NCBI RefSeq assembly: GCF_001642835.1
Contig: NZ_LXEI01000014.1
Span: forward strand, 93,988 to 157,987
Length of the DNA stretch: 64,000 nt
Direction: 5' to 3'
DNA from: Pseudotamlana agarivorans
GTDB taxonomy: Bacteria > Bacteroidota > Bacteroidia > Flavobacteriales > Flavobacteriaceae
Part shown: one piece after another, positions 18,432 to 26,005 of the stretch
Layout of the letters: every line of letters starts with the position of its first letter
Position numbering within the stretch: position 1 is the first letter of the stretch
Position numbers and translations under genes: made by a program
Notes under the pieces: generated by a model
Told to the model about the DNA's origin: nothing
The model's input: only the letters and a program-made list of their open reading frames with translations
The model's database searches: none

Positions 18432-18728
18432 ATGGCCAAACGCAACAACGAACACCTGAGTATTTCTGACGCCCTAAAAGAATTTGTAGAAACCAACAGA
18501 TTAGAAAAAGGGCTAAACAAAGTAAATGTTGCCGATGCTTGGGCAAAACTTATGGGCAACGGCGTTAATAATTATACCTCTTCTGTAAACCTTGAACGAG
18601 ACACGCTTTACATTCAACTGAACTCGAGTGTATTAAGAGAAGAATTAAGTTACGGCAAACAAAAAATAATTACCATGCTTAATGAAGAATTAGGGAAAGA
18701 AATAATTAAAAAATTGATTTTAAGATAA
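18432..18728 (+). CDS. DUF721 (DciA-like) protein
   Basis: DUF721 contains DciA, the replicative-helicase operator of many bacteria that lack DnaC/DnaI. Seen: 98 residues; the DUF721 core VADAWAKLMGNGVNNYTSSV, then LERDTLYIQLNSSVLREELSY, and a C-terminal ELGKEIIKKLILR. Proteobacterial and actinobacterial members are longer; this is a minimal domain. Coupled to recF (2 nt). A role in helicase loading is inferred from family knowledge. Confidence 0.8.
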   Translation: MAKRNNEHLSISDALKEFVETNRLEKGLNKVNVADAWAKLMGNGVNNYTSSVNLERDTLYIQLNSSVLREELSYGKQKIITMLNEELGKEIIKKLILR

Positions 18729-18771
18729 TTACACAAAATAATAAATTTCAAAATATTTGATAAAAAACATC

Positions 18772-18798
18772 TTGGTACAATTATTTACATTATCTTTG
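18772..18798 (+). promoter_or_regulatory. Promoter of the cold-shock gene
   Basis: TTG at 18772-18774 and TATCTTTG at 18791-18798, separated by 16 nt, closely fit the Bacteroidota -33 TTTG / -7 TAnnTTTG promoter. Transcription would start near 18805, giving a leader of about 22 nt. That is much shorter than the long thermosensing leader of E. coli cspA. Confidence 0.65.
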
Positions 18799-18826
18799 AA
18801 ACTTAAATTATTTTAATACAAATACA

Positions 18827-19018
18827 ATGAGTAAAGGTACCGTAAAATTTTTCAACGATTCTAAAGGATTTGGTTTCATCGTTGAAGAAGACAACAACAA
18901 AGAACATTTCGTACACATTTCAGGACTTATCGATGAAATTCGTGAAGGTGATGTTGTAGAATTCGATCTTCAAGAAGGAAGAAAAGGATTAAACGCCGTA
19001 AACGTAAAAGTAGTCTAA
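18827..19018 (+). CDS. Cold-shock domain protein (CspA family)
   Basis: Single-stranded nucleic-acid-binding RNA chaperone. Seen: 63 residues forming one cold-shock domain with RNP1 K13-G-F-G-F-I18 and RNP2 H27-F-V-H30, and the usual MSKGTVKFFNDSKGFGFI beginning. Monocistronic: own promoter, and a strong terminator 25 nt after the stop. The RNP2 motif has H in place of the usual V/L before FVH, a small deviation. Confidence 0.95.
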   Translation: MSKGTVKFFNDSKGFGFIVEEDNNKEHFVHISGLIDEIREGDVVEFDLQEGRKGLNAVNVKVV

Positions 19019-19043
19019 CGATATACTATTTAACAATTACAAT

Positions 19044-19075
19044 AAAAGCCTATCAAATTTTGATAGGCTTTTTTT
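19044..19075 (+). terminator. Intrinsic terminator after the cold-shock gene
   Basis: Arms 19046-19055 and 19061-19070 are perfectly complementary (AAGCCTATCA / TGATAGGCTT) with a 5-nt loop, followed directly by a run of T. A strong rho-independent terminator. Confidence 0.9.
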
Positions 19076-19111
19076 ATGGACGCTTCTTCCCTAGATTATT
19101 TTTATCAGGCA

Positions 19112-19144
19112 CAAAAAAAAATCCGAAACCAACTGGCTTCGGAC
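19112..19144 (-). terminator. Intrinsic terminator after ndk
   Basis: On the minus strand TCCGAAGCC/GGTTTCGGA (one mismatch, 4-nt loop, arms 19135-19143 and 19122-19130) is followed by a run of about nine T. It lies 29 nt beyond the ndk stop. Confidence 0.85.
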
Positions 19145-19172
19145 TTTCAATATCTTTAGAGTTTTATTTATA

Positions 19173-19592
19173 CTAAAACTGCTCTCTTCCTGCAAAGTGA
19201 AAAGCACCTTCAATAGCAGCGTTTTCATCGCTATCACTACCGTGAACGGCATTTTCTCCAATAGAGGCTGCGTATAATTTTCTAATAGTTCCTTCAGCAG
19301 CTTCAGCTGGGTTTGTTGCACCAATTAAAGTTCTAAAATCATCAACAGCATTTTCCTTTTCTAAAATGGCAGCTACAATAGGGCCACGAGTCATGAACTC
19401 TACCAACTCACCGAAAAACGGACGCTCACTATGAATAGCATAAAAAGCTTCGGCATCAGCCTTTGTCATTTGTGTTAATTTTAAGGCTGCAATTTTAAAG
19501 CCCGCAGAAGAAATTTTTTCTAAGATTGCTCCAATGTGTCCTTTTTCAACCGCATCTGGCTTAATCATTGTAAATGTTCTATTTGTTGCCAT
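19173..19592 (-). CDS. ndk: Nucleoside diphosphate kinase
   Basis: Transfers the gamma-phosphate from ATP to NDPs through a phospho-His intermediate. Seen: 139 residues; [11 protein letters not shown] with K11; the active-site His H117 in [11 protein letters not shown]; and substrate residues around [11 protein letters not shown]. Standard length. A single gene with its own promoter and terminator. A parallel out-of-frame reading on the same strand is a shadow. Confidence 0.97.
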   Translation of the reverse strand: MATNRTFTMIKPDAVEKGHIGAILEKISSAGFKIAALKLTQMTKADAEAFYAIHSERPFFGELVEFMTRGPIVAAILEKENAVDDFRTLIGATNPAEAAEGTIRKLYAASIGENAVHGSDSDENAAIEGAFHFAGREQF

Positions 19593-19691
19593 TTTTTAAA
19601 TTTTATTTTTATTAATTTCTATGTAAATATGCTTTCATTAAATGATAATTTCCTGAAAACAAACCGATAAACCTTCTTACCGTTTCGGCTG

Positions 19692-19721
19692 CAAAAGTAA
19701 CCTATTTATATAAAAAAGCAA
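19692..19721 (-). promoter_or_regulatory. Promoter of ndk
   Basis: Minus strand: TTG at 19721-19719 and TACTTTTG at 19699-19692 with a 19-nt spacer, a good Bacteroidota promoter. Transcription would start near 19685, giving a leader of about 93 nt before the ndk ATG. The promoter sits back-to-back with that of nrnA. Confidence 0.6.
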
Positions 19722-19743
19722 TAAATCCAGTTTTAAAAAATCG

Positions 19744-19751
19744 TATCTTCG
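19744..19751 (+). promoter_or_regulatory. Candidate -7 box (TATCTTCG) placed for a leaderless nrnA mRNA
   Basis: One mismatch to TAnnTTTG. Exactly 6 nt separate its last base from the nrnA ATG at 19758, so a transcription start 6-7 nt downstream of the box would fall on the start codon. No obvious -33 element. Confidence 0.45.
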
Positions 19752-19757
19752 CCCCCT

Positions 19758-20777
19758 ATGAACAATCAAGATATTTCAAGCATAAAACAATTACTAGCAA
19801 CCCCAAAAAAAATAGTCATTGTTGCCCATAAAAACCCTGATGGTGACGCTATTGGATCCACATTAGGACTTTACCATTATTTATTAAAGCACCAGCATAA
19901 AGCGCAAGTTATCGTACCAAACGACTACCCTAATTTTTTAAAATGGGTACCTGGAAATGATCATATCCTAATTTACGATGCGCAAACCAGTGCTTCCGAA
20001 GCTCTCATTAATGAGGCTGATATTATTTTTACTTTAGACTTCAATGCCTTTCATCGCACAGGAAACATGGAGCAGGTTTTATCTGAAAGTAAGGCTTTAA
20101 AAATTATGATTGACCACCACCAAGCGCCAGACGATTACGCCACTTATATGTATAGTGATGTTAGTATGAGTTCTACTTGCGAGATGGTTTACCATTTTAT
20201 TGATTTATTAGGAGACGCAAACCTCATTGATGCCCAAATCGCAACTTGTTTATATGTAGGTATTATGACGGATACGGGATCATTTAGATTTTCATGTACG
20301 ACGAGTACAACCCACCGTATTATTGCTGAGCTTATTGATAAAGGCGCACAAAACTCAGACATTCACAACAATGTATACGACACCAACAGCTACGAGCGCC
20401 TACAACTATTAGGCTGCGCTTTAACCAACTTAAAAGTGATTCCTGAATCGCGAGCGGCTTATATTACTTTATCTCAAGAGGAACTTAACCGTTTCAATTA
20501 CAAAAAGGGCGATACCGAAGGCATTGTAAACTATGCACTATCTTTAGACGGCATCATCCTCGCAGCTATTTTCATTGAAGATAAACAGGAGGGTATTATA
20601 AAAATCTCGTTACGATCTAAAGGTGATTTTTCAGTAAACGATATGTCACGTACTCATTTTAACGGAGGTGGCCATACCAATGCTGCCGGTGGACGAAGTG
20701 AGATATCATTAAATAAAACAATTGAAAAATTTATTAGTATATTGCCTAGTTATAACCAAGCTTTAAACCATGCATAA
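19758..20777 (+). CDS. nrnA: DHH/DHHA1 phosphoesterase, NrnA-like (nanoRNase / pAp phosphatase)
   Basis: Degrades short oligoribonucleotides and/or 3'-phosphoadenosine phosphate. Seen: 339 residues; motif I HKNPDGDA with H24, D28 and D30; LDFN(A)FHRTG; the DHH-type MIDHHQAP; GIMTDTGSFR; and the DHHA1 motif FNGGGHTNAAGGR near the C-terminus. All metal ligands are present. First gene of a tight string: it overlaps gldI by 8 nt. In Flavobacteriia this gene stands beside gldI, and nothing in its sequence suggests a motility role. Confidence 0.92.
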   Translation: MNNQDISSIKQLLATPKKIVIVAHKNPDGDAIGSTLGLYHYLLKHQHKAQVIVPNDYPNFLKWVPGNDHILIYDAQTSASEALINEADIIFTLDFNAFHRTGNMEQVLSESKALKIMIDHHQAPDDYATYMYSDVSMSSTCEMVYHFIDLLGDANLIDAQIATCLYVGIMTDTGSFRFSCTTSTTHRIIAELIDKGAQNSDIHNNVYDTNSYERLQLLGCALTNLKVIPESRAAYITLSQEELNRFNYKKGDTEGIVNYALSLDGIILAAIFIEDKQEGIIKISLRSKGDFSVNDMSRTHFNGGGHTNAAGGRSEISLNKTIEKFISILPSYNQALNHA

Positions 20778-21306
20778 ACTTCTAATATTCGCTTTAGCAC
20801 TCACTGTTTTAGGCTGCAAAACACCTGAACCACGTCGACCTGTTTCAGTAAAATCAGGTTCATTTATTAATGCCTCTGTAGAACGTAATAAAAAACTGAA
20901 TGCTAAAGAACACGCTACTATCGAGAACCTTTTAAAGCAACAAGAACAAGACTATCTGGCTTCTGACAGCGGTTTTTGGTACTATTACAACAATAAAATT
21001 GAGGCCGATACTTTAGCAACACCCGATTTTGGTGATTTAGTGAATTATAACTACAATGTAAAAGCCCTAAATGGTAAGTTAATTTATTCTGCTGAAGAAT
21101 TACGCACACAAAATTACGCCATGGATAAAGAAGAGCTATTCACAGGACTTCGTGAAGGTTTGAAGCTTATGAAGACAGGCGAAACCGTAACCTTTTACTT
21201 CCCTTCTCAAAAAGCATATGGTTATTATGGCGATAACAATAAAATTGGTAGCAATGTGCCACTAGTTTGTGAAGTCACTGTAAATTCAATCACCCAAAAC
21301 GAATGA
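20770..21306 (+). CDS. gldI: Gliding motility lipoprotein GldI, FKBP-type peptidyl-prolyl isomerase
   Basis: GldI is needed for gliding and T9SS function in Flavobacterium johnsoniae. Seen: 178 residues; a type II signal with lipobox VLGC (C16); a helical N-terminal region; and an FKBP domain with the flap/active-site pattern GLREGLKLMKTGETVTFYFPSQKAYGYYG and a final VPLVCEVTVNSI. The fold is complete. Overlaps nrnA by 8 nt and the next gene by 4 nt. As a lipoprotein it depends on lgt, encoded two genes downstream in the same string. Confidence 0.88.
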   Translation: MHKLLIFALALTVLGCKTPEPRRPVSVKSGSFINASVERNKKLNAKEHATIENLLKQQEQDYLASDSGFWYYYNNKIEADTLATPDFGDLVNYNYNVKALNGKLIYSAEELRTQNYAMDKEELFTGLREGLKLMKTGETVTFYFPSQKAYGYYGDNNKIGSNVPLVCEVTVNSITQNE

Positions 21307-22433
21307 ATCTCTTAAAAAAATCCATTAAAGTTTTCCTATTACTCCTTTGCATAGGCTTGAGTTCTTGCAAGGATCATTCCTACCCAGAACTTGAAGATGG
21401 CCTGTATGCGGAGCTTGAAACTTCAAAAGGAACCATGTTAGCGAAGCTTAGTTTTGAAAAAACACCTGTAACTGTAGCCAATTTCGTTTCACTTGCCGAA
21501 GGCACGAACACCTTGGTGAAAGCACCTTACAAAGACAAAAAATATTATGATGGCACCATTTTTCATCGTGTCATGAACGACTTTATCATTCAAGGGGGCG
21601 ATCCAACCGGTACTGGTAAAGGAAATCCAGGTTACCGTTTTATGGATGAATTTCACTCCGATTTAAAACATGACAAACCTGGCATGCTTTCCATGGCCAA
21701 TCCTGGAAAGAACAGCAATGGGAGTCAGTTTTTCATCACCGATATTGCCAAACCGCATCTAGACCATGTGCATACTGTTTTTGGTGAAGTGATAGAAGGT
21801 CTTGATGTTTTAGATTCTATTTCGAATGTTAAAACTAACGACAAGCACAGCCCCCTAACTGATGTGGTTTTAAAGCATGTTAGAATTATTCGAAAAGGAA
21901 AAGCTGCAGAATCGTTTAATGCACCAAAAGTTTTTCAAAAACATTTTGCTGAGCAAGAACGTCTCGAAAAGGAGAAAATTGAAAAAGCAGCTGCTATCTT
22001 AAAGGCTACTCACGATAAATTTGAAGCTCAAAAAGCAAAAGCGACTACCCTTGATTCTGGATTACAGTTTTATATCTCTGAAAAAGGCGAAGGAAAAAAA
22101 CTTCCTAAAAACTCCAAAGCACTCGTGGACTATTCGGTGTTTTTTGTTGACGGAAAATTAATTGGCACTAGTAAATTAGATGTCGCTGAAGCCCTTGGTG
22201 CCGTAAATAAAAAACGTAAATTTGCCAACAAATATCATCCTATCACTGCCGAACTAAAACCCAATGCTCACATGATTCCCGGATTTAAAGAAGGTTTACA
22301 ACAATTACATGTTGGCGATAAAGCTACTTTATTTATTCCGTATCATTTAGCATATGGCGATAGCGGTACTAAAGGGATCCCTGGTAAATCAAACCTCATT
22401 TTTGAAGTTGAAGTTTTAGAACTTTTAAAATAA
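21303..22433 (+). CDS. Two-domain peptidyl-prolyl isomerase: cyclophilin fused to FKBP, lipoprotein
   Basis: Probable envelope foldase. Seen: 376 residues; lipobox SSC with C22; a cyclophilin domain at about 34-195 with FHRVMNDFIIQGGDPTGTG and SMANPGKNSNGSQFFIT (the active-site Arg and Gln region intact); an Ala/Lys/Glu-rich helix at 215-245; then an FKBP-type domain at about 250-376 ending GIPGKSNLIFEVEVLEL. Two unrelated isomerase folds lie in one chain. Both domains look complete. Overlaps gldI by 4 nt (ATGA) and is followed by lgt after 16 nt. Confidence 0.9.
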   Translation: MNLLKKSIKVFLLLLCIGLSSCKDHSYPELEDGLYAELETSKGTMLAKLSFEKTPVTVANFVSLAEGTNTLVKAPYKDKKYYDGTIFHRVMNDFIIQGGDPTGTGKGNPGYRFMDEFHSDLKHDKPGMLSMANPGKNSNGSQFFITDIAKPHLDHVHTVFGEVIEGLDVLDSISNVKTNDKHSPLTDVVLKHVRIIRKGKAAESFNAPKVFQKHFAEQERLEKEKIEKAAAILKATHDKFEAQKAKATTLDSGLQFYISEKGEGKKLPKNSKALVDYSVFFVDGKLIGTSKLDVAEALGAVNKKRKFANKYHPITAELKPNAHMIPGFKEGLQQLHVGDKATLFIPYHLAYGDSGTKGIPGKSNLIFEVEVLELLK

Positions 22434-22449
22434 AATAAGCTCAAAATCT

Positions 22450-23379
22450 ATGCATGCATTAAAATTTGATTGGAATCCTATTTCTGGAATAGATATCGCA
22501 GGAAGTTTCAAAATTCACTTTTACAGCCTCATGTGGGTTACTGCGTTTATTCTAGGATGGTATATCATGAAACGCATTTTTACCAAAGAAAAAGTATCTC
22601 TAACTTATCTAGATCCGCTTTTTATTTACACGGTTTTAGCCACCATGATTGGGGCTCGATTAGGCCACGTATTATTTTATCAATCGGAATTGATATCAGA
22701 AGACTTTTTTAGCATCTTTTTACCTTTCAAGTTCAAGGGTGGTTTTGAGTTTACAGGGTTTCAAGGACTTGCTAGTCATGGTGCTGCAATTGGAATTATT
22801 ATTGGCATGTATCTATACCGTAAAAAGTATAACTACAAGTCACTGCTTTGGATTTTAGACCGCGTTGTAATTCCTGTAGCGTCTGGAGCCATTTTTATTC
22901 GTATTGGAAACTTTATAAACTCTGAAATTATAGGTAAGGTAACCGATTCTAATTTTGGAGTACGCTTTATTCAAGACCAATATTACAAGAGAGAAGTAAT
23001 GCAGCTTACAGGTATCAATGACGTACAAAAAGCCTATGATGCCGTTGCCACGGACCCTAAATTCCAAAACTTATTAGATGCTGTGCCTTACAGACACCCT
23101 TCGCAACTTTACGAGTCGTTTTGTTACATTTTTGTCTTTTTAATTTTATGGTATTTCTATTCTAAAACCACTAAAAAAGATCAAACAGGATTTTTATTCG
23201 GCTTGTTTTTAGTCCTTTTATGGAGCATCCGATTCTTTATTGAGTTCACCAAAGAGCCTCAAGGCGAAGAATACATTAATTGGTTGAACCTTAACACAGG
23301 ACAATGGTTAAGTATCCCGTTTGTATTAATAGGACTCTATTTCATGTTTGTTTACAAGCCAAAATCTCAAGTAAAATAA
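22450..23379 (+). CDS. lgt: Prolipoprotein diacylglyceryl transferase
   Basis: Inner-membrane enzyme that attaches diacylglycerol to the lipobox Cys of prolipoproteins. Seen: 309 residues with about seven hydrophobic segments; SHGAAIG; and the family signature FIRIGNFINSEIIG, with a Cys- and Trp-poor periplasmic loop inserted at about 165-205 that is longer than in E. coli. HPSQLYES follows, containing the conserved HPxQLYE. Its substrates include the two lipoproteins just upstream and the one just downstream. Confidence 0.95.
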   Translation: MHALKFDWNPISGIDIAGSFKIHFYSLMWVTAFILGWYIMKRIFTKEKVSLTYLDPLFIYTVLATMIGARLGHVLFYQSELISEDFFSIFLPFKFKGGFEFTGFQGLASHGAAIGIIIGMYLYRKKYNYKSLLWILDRVVIPVASGAIFIRIGNFINSEIIGKVTDSNFGVRFIQDQYYKREVMQLTGINDVQKAYDAVATDPKFQNLLDAVPYRHPSQLYESFCYIFVFLILWYFYSKTTKKDQTGFLFGLFLVLLWSIRFFIEFTKEPQGEEYINWLNLNTGQWLSIPFVLIGLYFMFVYKPKSQVK

Positions 23380-23380
23380 T

Positions 23381-23860
23381 ATGTTCCTCAAAAGACACCT
23401 TTGTTTTGTATTAGCTTTATTAGTCCTTTCAGCATGTAAAGACCAAAAAAAAGACATTAAACAAACCGAGGTGTCGTTTAGCAAAGAAGGTGAACTCACT
23501 ATTTTTAGCACGGAAAACACACCAAAAACCACTTTGGACATAGAAATTGCAGACACCGATTTTGATATTCAAACTGGATTAATGTATAGAAATTCTATGC
23601 AAAAAAACCAAGGCATGCTTTTTGTTTTTGATGATGAACAAGAGCGCTTTTTTTACATGAAAAACACTAAGATCCCATTAGACTTAGTTTATATCGCCGC
23701 GAACAAAAAAATTGTAAGTTTTCAAGAAAACGCCAAGCCATTCGATGAATCTTCATTACCATCTAATGTTCCTGCACAGTTTGTTTTAGAAATTAATGCG
23801 GGATTGGTCAACATCTGGAATCTTAAAATTGGTGACAGCATTCAGTTCACTACAAAATAG
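23381..23860 (+). CDS. DUF192 domain lipoprotein
   Basis: Small beta-rich domain of unknown function found across bacteria and archaea. Seen: 159 residues; lipobox LSAC with C19; a DUF192 core with TGLMYRNSMQKNQGMLFVF, FYMKNTKIPLDLVYI and ending VLEINAGLVNIWNLKIGD. It starts 1 nt after the lgt stop, so it is the last gene of the nrnA-gldI-PPIase-lgt string. Confidence 0.88.
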   Translation: MFLKRHLCFVLALLVLSACKDQKKDIKQTEVSFSKEGELTIFSTENTPKTTLDIEIADTDFDIQTGLMYRNSMQKNQGMLFVFDDEQERFFYMKNTKIPLDLVYIAANKKIVSFQENAKPFDESSLPSNVPAQFVLEINAGLVNIWNLKIGDSIQFTTK

Positions 23861-24080
23861 CATTGAGACTACTAAAACAAACCTCTTTATCCTTTCAAAA
23901 CACCGTTTATTGCCTTAAGCGGTAATTAAAGCTTTACATATCACGATTTTTCTTATATTTACAATACGCCATGGCTGTATGTCTACTATTTAATTTACAA
24001 TCATTTAACAAGCTTTAGCACATGGCTTCAAATTAATTCATTAAAGTTGTTCATAAAACACTAAAAAACCTTCAAAAATT

Positions 24081-24815
24081 ATGAAAAACCATTTATTCGC
24101 GCTTACCCTCCTCCTTATCACCTCCTTGGGGTTTGCTCAAACCACCAAAGAAATTGACTCGACAGCCATCTTCATTCTTGACAAAATGAGTGCTGTTATC
24201 GGGGATTTAGAGTCTGTTAATTTTCATTTAAGCAGTTCTAACGATAAAATTAATGAGGACAAAGACATTATAAAAGAATATCACGAAAGTAATATTTCAA
24301 TTTCTGGACCAGACAAACTTCATATTCGTGTCAATGGGTCAGATGAAGACCTAGCTTATTGGTATGATGGCTCATTCATTACTTATTACAACTACAATGA
24401 AAACAACTATGTGACCTTAGAAGCTCCAGAAACCACACTAGAAATGATAGATGACATGCACCATCAATATGATTTCCAGTTTCCTGCAGCCGATTTTTTC
24501 TATCCTGCCTTTACTGATGACTTAATAGAAGCCTTTGATAGTATTAAATTCTTAGGAAGAAAAACATTAAAAGGAGAAGACTGCTACCACATTCAGGCCA
24601 TCAATAAAAATTTAAATGTGCAAATATGGGTTTCAGCTCAACCCGACGTTTTACCAAAACACTTTGTTATTATTTATAAAAACAAATCTAATTTGCAATA
24701 TGAGTCTACTTTTAGCAACTGGACATTAAATCCCGTTATCCCAGAATCGAAGTTTCATTTCTTAGCGCCTCCAAATGCAAAACTAATTAGCATATTAAAA
24801 AAGGGGAATTCTTAA
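24081..24815 (+). CDS. Secreted DUF2092-like protein
   Basis: Function unknown; DUF2092 resembles the LolA/LolB-like lipid-binding half-barrels. Seen: 244 residues; signal peptide ending GFAQ-T; after it a helical start (AIFILDKMSAVIGDLESVNFHL) and a run of beta strands such as LHIRVNGSDEDLAYWYDGSFITYY and EDCYHIQAINKNLNVQIWVSA. Followed after 19 nt by the DUF6515 gene, so probably co-transcribed. DUF assignment is from general pattern. Confidence 0.72.
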   Translation: MKNHLFALTLLLITSLGFAQTTKEIDSTAIFILDKMSAVIGDLESVNFHLSSSNDKINEDKDIIKEYHESNISISGPDKLHIRVNGSDEDLAYWYDGSFITYYNYNENNYVTLEAPETTLEMIDDMHHQYDFQFPAADFFYPAFTDDLIEAFDSIKFLGRKTLKGEDCYHIQAINKNLNVQIWVSAQPDVLPKHFVIIYKNKSNLQYESTFSNWTLNPVIPESKFHFLAPPNAKLISILKKGNS

Positions 24816-24834
24816 TCAATAAAACATCATTATC

Positions 24835-25878
24835 ATGACCACATATTCATTAAACATAAAACATAAATTAGGCATTCTTCTCGTATTTTTAGCTTTAGCT
24901 TTTCCTACCGATCTGATAGCTCAACGCATGAGTCATGGCGCTTCACGTGGAGGCGGCAGAACCATGTCTAGAGGTGGTGGGGGTGCTAGCCACAGCATGT
25001 CGAGACCTAAAACCACGCCAAGCAGATCCAACAATAGAGCAACAACAACCAATAGAGCCACGCCTAAAAGAACTATTAATGGTGGAAGCGCTAATAAGAG
25101 TCGAAGCTTTTCTGGAAATTCAAAGGGAAAAGTTACGAATAAATCAACTACAAGACCTAACCTTAGTACTAATAGAAAAACCTCAACTGTAAAGCGTACC
25201 TCTAACAATAAAATAGGGAATAACAGCGGAAATAAAATTGGTAACAAAACGCATATCGGTAATAACAATGTTAATATTAACGTAAATAACAGCCACCATA
25301 ACAACAATATTAGAAATACCCGTGTAAGATCAAGTCATGTGCGTTACACAAGACCTCCATATCGCTACGGTGGTCGTGGATATTATTGTCACCGACCATA
25401 TTATTACCACCCTTACAGACCTTATTACTGGGGGCCTGTGTGGCATCCTTGGGGATATTTTGTAGCCTCTTTAGCAAGAACTGCTATCATTGTAGCTATT
25501 ATTAGTGACAACGAAGAAGACAAAAAAGAAGAATATCATTATGATAATGGTACCTATTACCTAAAAACAGAAGAAGGCTTTGTTGCTGTTCAAGCACCTG
25601 TTGGCGCGCAAGTTCCTTCCATCCCAAAAGAAGCTCAAGAAGTTAAAGTTAACGAAACCAACAATTACTATTACGGTGGCGCTTTTTATGAGCAAAACAA
25701 AGATGGCTATATTGTAGTTCCTGCTACAGCTGGAACCATTGTTCCTGGATTACCAGAAGGTGGCGAGGAAGTAAAAATAGGTGATGTGACTTATGTACAA
25801 TTTGGAGAAACCTATTACCAACCAATACAAGTAGACGGTAAAGACATGTATGAAATTGTTGAAGTAAAAGAAGAATAA
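24835..25878 (+). CDS. DUF6515 family secreted protein with a low-complexity basic region
   Basis: Unknown function, likely in the envelope. Seen: 347 residues; signal peptide ending IAQ-R; a highly basic Ser/Arg/Thr/Asn-rich stretch (about 30-155) including runs of Asn and His; a Tyr/His/Pro-rich stretch (about 165-205); a short hydrophobic segment (about 208-222, ARTAIIVAIISD); then two related C-terminal repeats (YYLKTEEGFVAVQAPVGA and FYEQNKDGYIVVPATAG). The basic, Asn-rich region is unlike its neighbours in composition. A strong terminator follows 32 nt after the stop. Confidence 0.75.
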   Translation: MTTYSLNIKHKLGILLVFLALAFPTDLIAQRMSHGASRGGGRTMSRGGGGASHSMSRPKTTPSRSNNRATTTNRATPKRTINGGSANKSRSFSGNSKGKVTNKSTTRPNLSTNRKTSTVKRTSNNKIGNNSGNKIGNKTHIGNNNVNINVNNSHHNNNIRNTRVRSSHVRYTRPPYRYGGRGYYCHRPYYYHPYRPYYWGPVWHPWGYFVASLARTAIIVAIISDNEEDKKEEYHYDNGTYYLKTEEGFVAVQAPVGAQVPSIPKEAQEVKVNETNNYYYGGAFYEQNKDGYIVVPATAGTIVPGLPEGGEEVKIGDVTYVQFGETYYQPIQVDGKDMYEIVEVKEE

Positions 25879-25910
25879 ATATCACTTAAATAAAGCATGC
25901 AATAGGTCAA

Positions 25911-25953
25911 AAAAAACAAGCTTATAATTATTTAAATAAGCTTGTTTTTTTTT
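25911..25953 (+). terminator. Intrinsic terminator after the DUF6515 gene
   Basis: Arms 25915-25925 and 25936-25946 (AACAAGCTTAT / ATAAGCTTGTT) are perfect, with a 10-nt loop and a run of T after. The A-run before the stem would also allow weak termination of the opposite strand. Confidence 0.9.
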
Positions 25954-26005
25954 ATTACCAATGACTGAAAGCTTTTCTCATTTGAAATAATTCAAAAGGA
26001 CTCGA

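Noticed and set aside
19091..19324. 77-codon minus-strand frame overlapping ndk
   Set aside because: Out of frame with ndk, and it runs into the terminator hairpin; no protein-like features.
24933..25307. 124-codon minus-strand frame, very Leu-rich
   Set aside because: It is the complement of the Asn/Ser/Thr-rich basic region of the DUF6515 gene; the Leu bias is a reflection of that composition, and there is no start context or homology.
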